From positions 372,001-436,000 of the forward strand of contig JBHOQS010000023.1 in assembly GCA_042408875.1 (NCBI GenBank): a stretch of 64,000 nt of DNA, in the 5' to 3' direction. Positions 31,415 through 38,400 of the stretch are shown here, one piece after another. This DNA is from JBHOQS01 sp042408875. GTDB lineage: Bacteria > Chloroflexota > UBA11872 > JBHOQS01. How positions within the stretch are numbered: the stretch's first letter is position 1; every line of letters begins with the position of its first letter. A program made the translations under genes and the position numbers. The notes below the pieces were generated by a model. That model saw only the letters and a program-made list of their open reading frames with translations, was not told the origin of the DNA and ran no database searches.

Positions 31415-31776
31415 CGTGCGCTCCTTCAGTCGGACCTCTAGTCGGACCTCGATGTCTGCGTTTGCTCTGTGGCTCTTCTTGCAGTGCCCTGTGCACGCTC
31501 TCGCGTCCCCCTTCCGTGCTCGATCGCGAGTCGGCACTCCACCTGAGAACCATGATACACCCTTGTCGGTAGAGTTCGTGTGCAAGTCGGCGTGTGCCGC
31601 AGTGCAGGCGCTGCGATACACCCTTGCAGGTTCATGTCTTGGCACCGGGTTCGCGGCTCGTCACGGTGCGCTGCTTCGTGGTACCCTGTGTTTGGCGTGG
31701 CCTCTGGCATGGCTGCTTCACTGGCCGGAGTTCGCCGGCCCGGCTTGATCCGAAGATAGAGGCGTAGAGCTCAGCA
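31415..31776. other. 362-bp divergent leader between rpsD and anmK
   Basis: A 12-bp doublet agtcggacctct lies at 31428-31439 and 31440-31451 (last base differs), directly before the rpsD ribosome site. A separated 12-bp direct repeat gatacacccttg lies at 31554-31565 and 31615-31626. No clear promoter or S4 autoregulatory structure can be assigned. Confidence 0.75.
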
Positions 31777-33024
31777 ATGTCCGGCCCCGCGGGATCTGCG
31801 CATGCCCCTGGGCGTGCGATCGTCGTTGCTGTCGGGCTGATGTCCGGCACATCTGCCGATGGGATCGACGCGGTCGCGGCGCGCCTCGCGCTGCCGGCCG
31901 AGGGCGCCTCCCCTTTGCATACTGAGCTGCTGGCGATGTGTACCGAGCCGTTCTCGCCTGCGGACCGCGCCGACATCCTGTCCCTGTGCGATCCGAGGAC
32001 GGGCACGGTAGACCGCATCTGCCAGATGAACGCCTGGCTGGGGCGTCGCTTCGCCGAGGCTGCGCTGCGGGTGATCGAGCAGGCCAGACTGCGACCTGAG
32101 GATGTCGATCTGATTGGCTCGCATGGGCAGACGGTTTACCACGTACCCCCGGGCTCGCCGGTGGGGTCCATTCCCTCGACCCTGCAACTGGGCGAGCCAA
32201 GCGAGATCGCCGAACGCACGGGCATCACGACAGTAGCCGACTTCCGGCCCCGCGATATCGCCGCCGGAGGCCAGGGTGCGCCGCTGACCAGCTTCGTCGA
32301 TTACGCCCTCTTCGGCTGCACCGGCAAGATCGTACTGAACCTAGGTGGCATCGCCAACGTCACGGTGCTGCCTGCTGGCGCGGGGCCAGAAGCGGTCTTC
32401 GCCTTCGATACCGGACCGGCGAACATGCTCCTCGATTTTGCCGCGGCGGAGCTGACGCACGGACGCCTGCCCTATGACCAGGATGGAGCGCTAGCTACAG
32501 GAGGGTGGATCAACCAGGTGCTCCTCGACTGGCTGCTGGCGCATCCCTATCTTCACCGCCCGCCGCCGAAGACCACCGGGCGTGAGGAGTTCGGCGCCGC
32601 GTTCGGGCAGGCCGTGCTCCGCGAGGCTCATCGGCTCAAGATGAGCGTGCTGGACATTCTCGCGACGTTAACAGCCTTCACTGCCGAGAGCGTGGCACAG
32701 GCGTTGCGCCGCTTCGTGCTCCCGCGCGGCCGCTATGACGAAGTTATCCTGGGCGGCGGAGGGGCGCGCAATCCGGTGCTGGTGCAGATGCTGCGCGAGC
32801 GACTGCCAGAACTGCGCTTCACTACCCACGAGCAGTACGGTATTGACAGCAAGGCTAAGGAGGCGCTGGCGTTCGCTGCGCTAGCCGCGTATGCCCTCGC
32901 CGGCCGGCCGAACACGCTGCCGTCCTGCACTGGAGCCCGGCACGCCGTGATCATGGGCAAGATCGTGCCGGGGCGCAATTTCGGCGCTCTGATGCAGCGG
33001 CTCGGGGCCGTTGGCCTTCCTTGA
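31777..33024 (+). CDS. anmK: Anhydro-N-acetylmuramic acid kinase
   Basis: This cytosolic kinase converts 1,6-anhydro-MurNAc to MurNAc-6-phosphate during peptidoglycan recycling. The 415-residue protein has the N-terminal phosphate-binding GLMSGTSADGIDAV, SHGQTVYH, the catalytic-region FDTGPANMLLD, and LGGGGARNPVL towards the C-terminus. Its size, somewhat above the usual 370, is due to a short N-terminal extension. The next recycling enzyme, a MurQ-type etherase, is not seen, but a nagA-like deacetylase is at 42.3 kb. Confidence 0.94.
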   Translation: MSGPAGSAHAPGRAIVVAVGLMSGTSADGIDAVAARLALPAEGASPLHTELLAMCTEPFSPADRADILSLCDPRTGTVDRICQMNAWLGRRFAEAALRVIEQARLRPEDVDLIGSHGQTVYHVPPGSPVGSIPSTLQLGEPSEIAERTGITTVADFRPRDIAAGGQGAPLTSFVDYALFGCTGKIVLNLGGIANVTVLPAGAGPEAVFAFDTGPANMLLDFAAAELTHGRLPYDQDGALATGGWINQVLLDWLLAHPYLHRPPPKTTGREEFGAAFGQAVLREAHRLKMSVLDILATLTAFTAESVAQALRRFVLPRGRYDEVILGGGGARNPVLVQMLRERLPELRFTTHEQYGIDSKAKEALAFAALAAYALAGRPNTLPSCTGARHAVIMGKIVPGRNFGALMQRLGAVGLP

Positions 33025-33205
33025 AATGGCCCCTGTGACAGGATAGAATGAGCCTGAGGGCACGTCCGGCAATCCGAAGCCGTGCCGCACTCCAGGAGAC
33101 CGGCCGCACCGTGGCTCCCACGGTGGAGCCCTCAGTAGTGGATCCCGCAGTACAAAAAGGGCACGAGATACTTAGGGTACAAGTCTTGTATAAGGATTGT
33201 GTCTA

Positions 33206-34432
33206 ATGTTTGGCAACCTGCTCCGGCGCGGACCTCGCTCCGGGCAGAGCGTAAAGCCCGGCGCCCCCGACCAGCAGGAGGCGCTTCCTCCGGTCCAGGA
33301 GCCCGAGACAGGCAACGGGGCCGGTGAACTCACTGAGGCGCGGGTGATGCAGGCGCTCGCGGAAGTGATGGATCCGGAGCTGCACCGGAGCATCGTCGAA
33401 CTGAATATGGTGCGCGGCGTGCGCATCCGCAACGGGACGGTCGAGGCAGACATTGCGCTGACCATCCCTGGCTGTCCCCTGCGGGCGACGATCGAAAGCC
33501 GTGTCAAGGAGAAGCTGCTACCGCTGCCCGGGGTCAGGCAGGTGGTTGTCAACCTTGGCACGATGACCGACGAGGAGCGCCAGGCGGTCATTGCCAAAGT
33601 CACTGGCCAGAGCGTCGCCGATCGCCGCAAGTCACCGCTGGCCGATCCAGCGTCGGAGACGATGGTGATCTGCGTGGCCTCCGGAAAAGGCGGAGTCGGC
33701 AAGTCATCGGTGACGGCGAACCTGGCCGCCGCGCTGGTGCAGCGTGGGCATACTGTGGGTGTACTAGATGCCGATGTCTACGGCTTCAGCATCCCGCGCA
33801 TGCTGGGGGTGACCGGCCGGCCGACGATCATCGACCATATGCTCATCCCCTTGGAGAAAGACGGGCTGCGCGTGCTCTCGATGGGGCACTTCGTGGACGA
33901 AGACCAGGCGGTGATGTGGCGCGGGCCGATGCTGCATAAGTTCGTGCGCCAGCTCCTGGTGGACGTTTACTGGAACGAGCCTGATTTCCTGTTGATCGAT
34001 CTGCCGCCTGGCACGGGCGACGTGGGGATCACCATTAGTGGTGAGCTGCCTGGCGCCGGCTTGATTGTGGTAACGACGCCGCAGCCTGCTGCATCGACGG
34101 TGGCCGGCCGGGTGGCGGAGCTGCTGGTCGGCCATGGGCGCATGCGGCTGCTCGGTGTTGTGGAGAACATGTCGTACTTCACCGCGCCTGGCGGGGAGCG
34201 CATCCCGATCTTTGGGGAGGGTGAGGGGCAGCGCCTGGCAGCTAGGCTGGGCGTGCCGCTGCTCGCACAGATCCCGATCGACGTAAAATTGCGCGAGGGA
34301 GGCGATACGGGCCGCCCAGTGGTATTTCTGGACCCGAGTTCCGAGGCAGCGCAGGCGTTCGCCAGGTTGGCCGAGCGCGTCGCTGCACTGGCGCAGCGCA
34401 AGCCGATGGTGCTGCCGGTGATGCCGTCCTAG
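33206..34432 (+). CDS. Mrp/ApbC-type Fe-S cluster carrier ATPase
   Basis: This is a P-loop ATPase that carries or transfers [4Fe-4S] clusters. The 408-residue protein has an N-terminal MIP18/DUF59 domain (about residues 45-130), then the deviant Walker A SGKGGVGKSSV, DLPPGTGD and TTPQPAAST. The usual CxxC pair after MSYF is absent: the sequence reads MSYFTAPGGERIPIFGEG. Mrp proteins lacking it also occur in Actinobacteria-like lineages, as I recall. ATG 33206 has AAGGA upstream; an ATG three codons earlier is less likely. A NifU-like scaffold follows 530 bp downstream. Confidence 0.92.
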   Translation: MFGNLLRRGPRSGQSVKPGAPDQQEALPPVQEPETGNGAGELTEARVMQALAEVMDPELHRSIVELNMVRGVRIRNGTVEADIALTIPGCPLRATIESRVKEKLLPLPGVRQVVVNLGTMTDEERQAVIAKVTGQSVADRRKSPLADPASETMVICVASGKGGVGKSSVTANLAAALVQRGHTVGVLDADVYGFSIPRMLGVTGRPTIIDHMLIPLEKDGLRVLSMGHFVDEDQAVMWRGPMLHKFVRQLLVDVYWNEPDFLLIDLPPGTGDVGITISGELPGAGLIVVTTPQPAASTVAGRVAELLVGHGRMRLLGVVENMSYFTAPGGERIPIFGEGEGQRLAARLGVPLLAQIPIDVKLREGGDTGRPVVFLDPSSEAAQAFARLAERVAALAQRKPMVLPVMPS

Positions 34433-34501
34433 CGCGCTGCCGGCAATGTCGCCAGGTCCCTACCGTGCGGTGAGCCGCGGTGGGAGGAGGTTGGGAGCAC
34501 G

Positions 34502-34813
34502 ATGGCCAGCGATAACGCGATGGTACCTGAAAAGGAACCCCGTGAGCGGCTGACCGGTCGCGCTGTCCCACCGACATCCCGATCGGACGCCGGCTCTGTC
34601 GAGGAGATGGATCCTGCGGAGCAGGAACGGTACCTGGTGGCGCAGGGTCTCACTCCCGAGCAGGCGCGCCGCCTGGTGCGGCTGCGTCAGCGCCAGATCG
34701 ACGAGCGGACGGCTGCGGACCGGCGGATGGCGTTCGTCAAGTATATGATCGAGCGCGGGTTGATCAGCGATTACACGCCATCCTCGCGCGATCGGCAGCA
34801 CAACAGTAACTGA
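34502..34813 (+). CDS. Small hypothetical protein
   Basis: This 103-residue charged protein is not recognised. The first 45 residues are Pro/Ser/Arg-rich and probably disordered. The rest looks like two or three helices (LTPEQARRLVRLRQRQIDE and RRMAFVKYMIERGLISD). The start at 34502 is preceded by GGGAGGAGG. It lies between mrp and the NifU-like gene on the same strand, so a link to Fe-S assembly is possible but unproven. Confidence 0.65.
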   Translation: MASDNAMVPEKEPRERLTGRAVPPTSRSDAGSVEEMDPAEQERYLVAQGLTPEQARRLVRLRQRQIDERTAADRRMAFVKYMIERGLISDYTPSSRDRQHNSN

Positions 34814-34963
34814 GCGATTTGAACAGTTACCGAACGAATAAATAAATATAATACAAATGGACGGAACCCAGTAACGGAACGTCGTAGCCGAACGTGAGAA
34901 CGCACGCTGGTGCAGCTGGTCCCGCGCCAGGCACCGCACACCTGTTACGCATCTGGGCCCGCC
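34814..34963. repeat. Microrepeat gap before nifU-like gene
   Basis: The gap is built of AATA units (34837-34850) and scattered CGAACG/GGAAC words. The 10-mer gttaccgaac (34826-34835) recurs in reverse orientation in the gap near 42285. No gene is visible. Confidence 0.55.
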
Positions 34964-35338
34964 ATGCCGTTGTACTCTGACATTGTCATGGATCACTTCG
35001 CCAATCCACGCAACGCCGGTGAGCTCCCGGAGCCTGACGCCCTGGCCGAAGTGACGAACCCAGTGTGCGGCGACATGCTACGGCTGTCCTTGCGTATTGA
35101 TGGCGACCGTATCGTCGATGCCCGGTTCCGTGCCTTTGGCTGCGCTGCGGCGATCGCTGCTAGTTCGATGACGACGGAGTTACTCATTGGGCGCACAGTC
35201 GAGGAGGCGGAGCGTCTTACCGAGGACGATGTCGCCGCAGCGTTGGGCGGGCTGCCACCGAATAAGATGCATTGTGCAGCCCTCGCTGAGGAGGCAATCC
35301 AGACCGCGCTCCAGAACTACCGCACGCGTCGCGGTTAG
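34964..35338 (+). CDS. NifU/IscU-like Fe-S cluster scaffold
   Basis: The 124-residue protein is a single-domain NifU N-terminal scaffold on which [2Fe-2S] clusters are assembled. The three ligand cysteines are in place: C35 in NPVCGD, C60 in FGCAAAIAASS and C104 in KMHCAAL. I start at ATG 34964 (MPLYSDIVMDHFANPRN), which matches the family's N-terminus; the frame is open to 34910. No cysteine desulfurase is in the window. The neighbouring Mrp ATPase is a plausible partner. Confidence 0.92.
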   Translation: MPLYSDIVMDHFANPRNAGELPEPDALAEVTNPVCGDMLRLSLRIDGDRIVDARFRAFGCAAAIAASSMTTELLIGRTVEEAERLTEDDVAAALGGLPPNKMHCAALAEEAIQTALQNYRTRRG

Positions 35339-35374
35339 CGGCACCCCGGGGTCCGGCGGGAGGAGACGCCTGCG

Positions 35375-36655
35375 GTGAGCGTGCCTGTCCCATCGGCCCT
35401 GCCTGTGGTCATCATCGGCGCGGGCTATGCCGGCCTGCGCACGGCTCTAGCGCTGAACTCGCTCCTTCCCCGTGATGCTCCGCCGCTTGTGCTCTTGAAT
35501 CCATCCCCCTACCATACCTTGATTACACGGCTACCGGAGCTTGTGGGTGGGCGGATCGGCCCAGATCAAGCCCGCGTGCGGCTCGAGCCATTGCTCATGC
35601 GCACGCGCGTCCAGCTCGTGCTCGGCATGGTGCATCGCCTTGACCTCTCCCGACGGTCGCTCGTGTACTGCCGCCCGGACGGCGTAGACGAGGAGCTTGC
35701 CTTCGGCATACTGGTCCTGGCAGCGGGGAGTGTGCCGGTGTTTCGGGGGATTCCTGGTCTTCCGGAGCACGCGTGGGTATTACGGACTCTTGACGATGCG
35801 CTGCGGCTGCGCGAGCGGGTGCAGAGCTGCGCCGTCCGCGGTGGGACGACACTGATCGCGGGGGGAGGGTACACCGGCGTCGAGCTCGCCGGTGAACTGG
35901 CCGCCCTGGCGCGGCGGCGCCGTGAGGCGCGCCTGATCCTCGTCGAGGCGGCGCCGCGCCTGCTGCCCGGCATGGACGAATGGCTGGGCCGGCGCGCCGC
36001 CAGCGCCCTGGCGGCCAAAGGGGTCGAGGTGAAGACGCGTACCGCGCTCGTGGAGGCCGGTCCAGAGTGGGCGGTCCTGCGTGCGCCGTCCGGCACGTAC
36101 CGGCTGCATGTGGACACGTTGGTCTGGGCCGGCGGAGGGCGCGGCCCGGCATTCCTTGAGGACAGCGGGTTACCGCTCAGTCCGCAGGGCCTCATTCAGA
36201 CCGGCCTGTCCCTCGAGGTGCCAGGCGTGCCTGGCGTCTATGCTGGGGGCGACTGCGCGCTCGTGCTGGACCCAGAGACGGGGCGGCCCCTTCATCCCTC
36301 GGCTCAGTACGCGGTGCAGCACGGCGAGCAGATTGCCCGCGCCGTCGCGGCCGAGCTGACCCGGCAGCCGCGGCCCGTGTTCAGGCCGCGGGAGGAGGGC
36401 GAGGCGATCTCGCTGGGGCCTGACGACGGCGTGGCCTGGTGGAGCCCGCAGGCCCTGCCGGTCATACCGGCCCTGCGACGCTTCATCCCGTTGTCACGGC
36501 TGCGCGTGCCGTTCGGTACGCTGGAGTGGCCAGGTCAGGAGACGCGCATCCGCGTGAGCGGCCGCGCCGCCCTGGTTGTCAAGCGGTACGCTTTGGAGCG
36601 CTACCTGTACCGCCTTGGCGGGATCAGGCTGGTGCGCGAGCTCGGCCCGGCGTAG
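35375..36655 (+). CDS. NDH-2-like FAD/NAD(P) oxidoreductase
   Basis: This pyridine nucleotide-disulphide family flavoprotein has 426 residues. The FAD-binding motif VVIIGAGYAGLRTALAL starts at residue 10. The NAD-binding motif is TLIAGGGYTGVELAGELAAL, and the second FAD motif VYAGGDCALV. It resembles type II NADH:quinone dehydrogenases, which pass electrons to menaquinone at the membrane. No transmembrane helix is visible, so attachment would be peripheral. GTG 35375 is preceded by GGGAGGAG. Confidence 0.87.
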   Translation: MSVPVPSALPVVIIGAGYAGLRTALALNSLLPRDAPPLVLLNPSPYHTLITRLPELVGGRIGPDQARVRLEPLLMRTRVQLVLGMVHRLDLSRRSLVYCRPDGVDEELAFGILVLAAGSVPVFRGIPGLPEHAWVLRTLDDALRLRERVQSCAVRGGTTLIAGGGYTGVELAGELAALARRRREARLILVEAAPRLLPGMDEWLGRRAASALAAKGVEVKTRTALVEAGPEWAVLRAPSGTYRLHVDTLVWAGGGRGPAFLEDSGLPLSPQGLIQTGLSLEVPGVPGVYAGGDCALVLDPETGRPLHPSAQYAVQHGEQIARAVAAELTRQPRPVFRPREEGEAISLGPDDGVAWWSPQALPVIPALRRFIPLSRLRVPFGTLEWPGQETRIRVSGRAALVVKRYALERYLYRLGGIRLVRELGPA

Positions 36656-36759
36656 CCGGAGCGCTTCCAGCGCCGCACTGCGCGCGAGCTGTGCGAGCCG
36701 GCACAAGCAGCGGGCAGCCAGTGGTGATCCGTCAACGGGGATCGGCCGAAGAGGAACAC

Positions 36760-36999
36760 ATGTCGTGCCCTGGTACGTGCTCTGGGAACTATCGAGACTA
36801 CCGGAGCCAGCCGTCGGGCGGCGGCTCCTTATCCTGGATCTGTCGCACCTGCGGCCTCCTCTGTGAGGGTGATGCGCAGGGAGCTGCCTGCCCCTACTGC
36901 GGAGACGAGGCCATCGAACCGCTTGCGTCGGCGCGGGCCAGAGGACAGGCGCCGGCGCAAGGTCAGGACGGTCGAACCCGTCCGGCGCGCGTTGGATAG
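36760..36999 (+). CDS. Small zinc-ribbon protein
   Basis: The 79-residue protein carries CPGTC at its N-terminus and a zinc ribbon CRTCGLLC ... CPYCG (residues about 27-48), then a basic, disordered tail. ATG 36760 follows GAGG by five bases. It lies 18 bp upstream of glnA and downstream of the oxidoreductase, probably in one transcript with glnA. No function is deducible. Confidence 0.65.
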   Translation: MSCPGTCSGNYRDYRSQPSGGGSLSWICRTCGLLCEGDAQGAACPYCGDEAIEPLASARARGQAPAQGQDGRTRPARVG

Positions 37000-37017
37000 G
37001 CGCCAGGGAGCTACGCC

Positions 37018-38361
37018 ATGGATGCCGCTTGTGTGCACATTCTTGAGGCTGTCGAGCGCCGGCAGGTACGTTTCGTCGAGCTCCAGTTCACCGACATCGC
37101 CGGAGCGCTCAAGAGCATAGTCCTCCCGGTGGGGCAGCTTGAATCGGCGCTGGAGCACGGCACCTGGTTCGACGGCTCCTCGGTCGAAGGCTTCGCTCGC
37201 GTAGCAGAGCGGGACCTGATCCTGCGCCCGGACCCGGCCACGTTCGCCATTCTGCCCTGGAGCGAGCGCGCCGGCGGGCACACTGCCAGGCTTATCTGCG
37301 ACATCTACACCCCGAGCGGGGAGCGCTTCTACGGCGACCCACGCTATGCCCTGGGGCGGGCTCTCGAGCGTGCCCGCGCGCACGGTCTGCGGTACGTGGC
37401 AGCACCCGAGATCGAGTTCTTCCTGTTTCGCAGCGACACCGCGCCCATGGCCAGGCCGCTGGCCCCCCCCGACCGTAGCGGCTACTTCGACGTCCCTACT
37501 GGCTTCGGGGTGCGGGTCGACACCGAGATTGCACGCACACTCTCCCTGGCCGGAGTGCCTGTCGAGTCCGGGCATCATGAGCTCGCGCCCGGCCAATACG
37601 AGCTAGATCTGGCGCCCGATGACGCACTGCGTACGGCTGACCATCTCGTCACCTGCAAGCAAGGCGCCCGTGCCCTGGCGCAGCGTCTCGGACTCGACGC
37701 CGTGTTCATGCCCAAGCCGCTGTACCAGGCCGCAGGGAGTGGGCTACACATGCACCAGAGCGCGCTCCGGCCCCATGGGTCCGATGCCTTCTATGCACCC
37801 GATGATGAGTACCAGCTGTCTGAGCCGGCGCGCCGGTTCATCGCTGGACAGCTCGCCCATGCGCGAGCCATGTGCGCGGTGCTGGCGCCACTGGTGAACT
37901 CGTACAAGCGCCTGACGCCCGGCTTCGAGGCTCCAGTGTACATCTCGTGGGCGCGCATCAATCGCGCTGCGCTCGTACGAGTCCCCGCTGTTCGTCCGGG
38001 CGATCATCCGCAGGTGCGCATCGAGCTCCGCCTGCCCGATCCGTCCTGCAATCCCTATCTGGCGCTGGCAGTCATGCTGCGCGCCGGCCTTGATGGGATC
38101 GAACAGCAGATCGCCCTTCCACCGCCCGTTGAGGAAGACCTGCGCTACTTAGAGCGCAGCGAGCTGGCCCAGCGCAGCATCGAGCTGTTGCCTTCTTCAC
38201 TGGGCGAAGCGCTCGAGGAGGCAGAGTGGGACCCCCTGATCCGCGATGCGCTCGGTGAGCCGATCTTCGAGACCTTCCTCGCAGCGCGTGCGGCGGAGTG
38301 GGAGGAATACCGCCGCCAGGTCACGCCCTGGGAGCTGCAGCGCTACTACTACCAGGCGTGA
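37018..38361 (+). CDS. glnA: Glutamine synthetase, type I
   Basis: The enzyme makes glutamine from glutamate, ammonia and ATP; with gltB at 20-24.6 kb it forms the GS-GOGAT route. The 447-residue protein is the length of GSI-alpha. Motifs are FDGSSVEGFA, APEIEFFLF, GHHELAPGQYE, GSGLHMHQS, KRLTPGFEAP and RIELRLPDPSCNPYLA. The C-terminus does not show a recognisable adenylylation Tyr loop, consistent with the alpha type. Its stop codon is embedded in the first of three 15-bp tandem units (38352-38390). Confidence 0.95.
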   Translation: MDAACVHILEAVERRQVRFVELQFTDIAGALKSIVLPVGQLESALEHGTWFDGSSVEGFARVAERDLILRPDPATFAILPWSERAGGHTARLICDIYTPSGERFYGDPRYALGRALERARAHGLRYVAAPEIEFFLFRSDTAPMARPLAPPDRSGYFDVPTGFGVRVDTEIARTLSLAGVPVESGHHELAPGQYELDLAPDDALRTADHLVTCKQGARALAQRLGLDAVFMPKPLYQAAGSGLHMHQSALRPHGSDAFYAPDDEYQLSEPARRFIAGQLAHARAMCAVLAPLVNSYKRLTPGFEAPVYISWARINRAALVRVPAVRPGDHPQVRIELRLPDPSCNPYLALAVMLRAGLDGIEQQIALPPPVEEDLRYLERSELAQRSIELLPSSLGEALEEAEWDPLIRDALGEPIFETFLAARAAEWEEYRRQVTPWELQRYYYQA

Positions 38362-38390
38362 TACGGCCAGGCGTGATACGGCCAGGCGTG
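38352..38390. repeat. 15-bp tandem repeat overlapping the glnA stop
   Basis: Unit ccaggcgtgatacgg occurs at 38352-38366 and 38367-38381 perfectly, then a partial copy at 38382-38391. The first copy contains the last Gln-Ala codons and the TGA of glnA, so the stop is repeated downstream. Confidence 0.95.
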
Positions 38391-38400
38391 ACGTGTCTCA

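Noticed and set aside
38352..38390. CRISPR-like repeats
   Set aside because: Units are directly abutting without spacers and no cas genes exist in the window. The same holds for the other tandem repeats.
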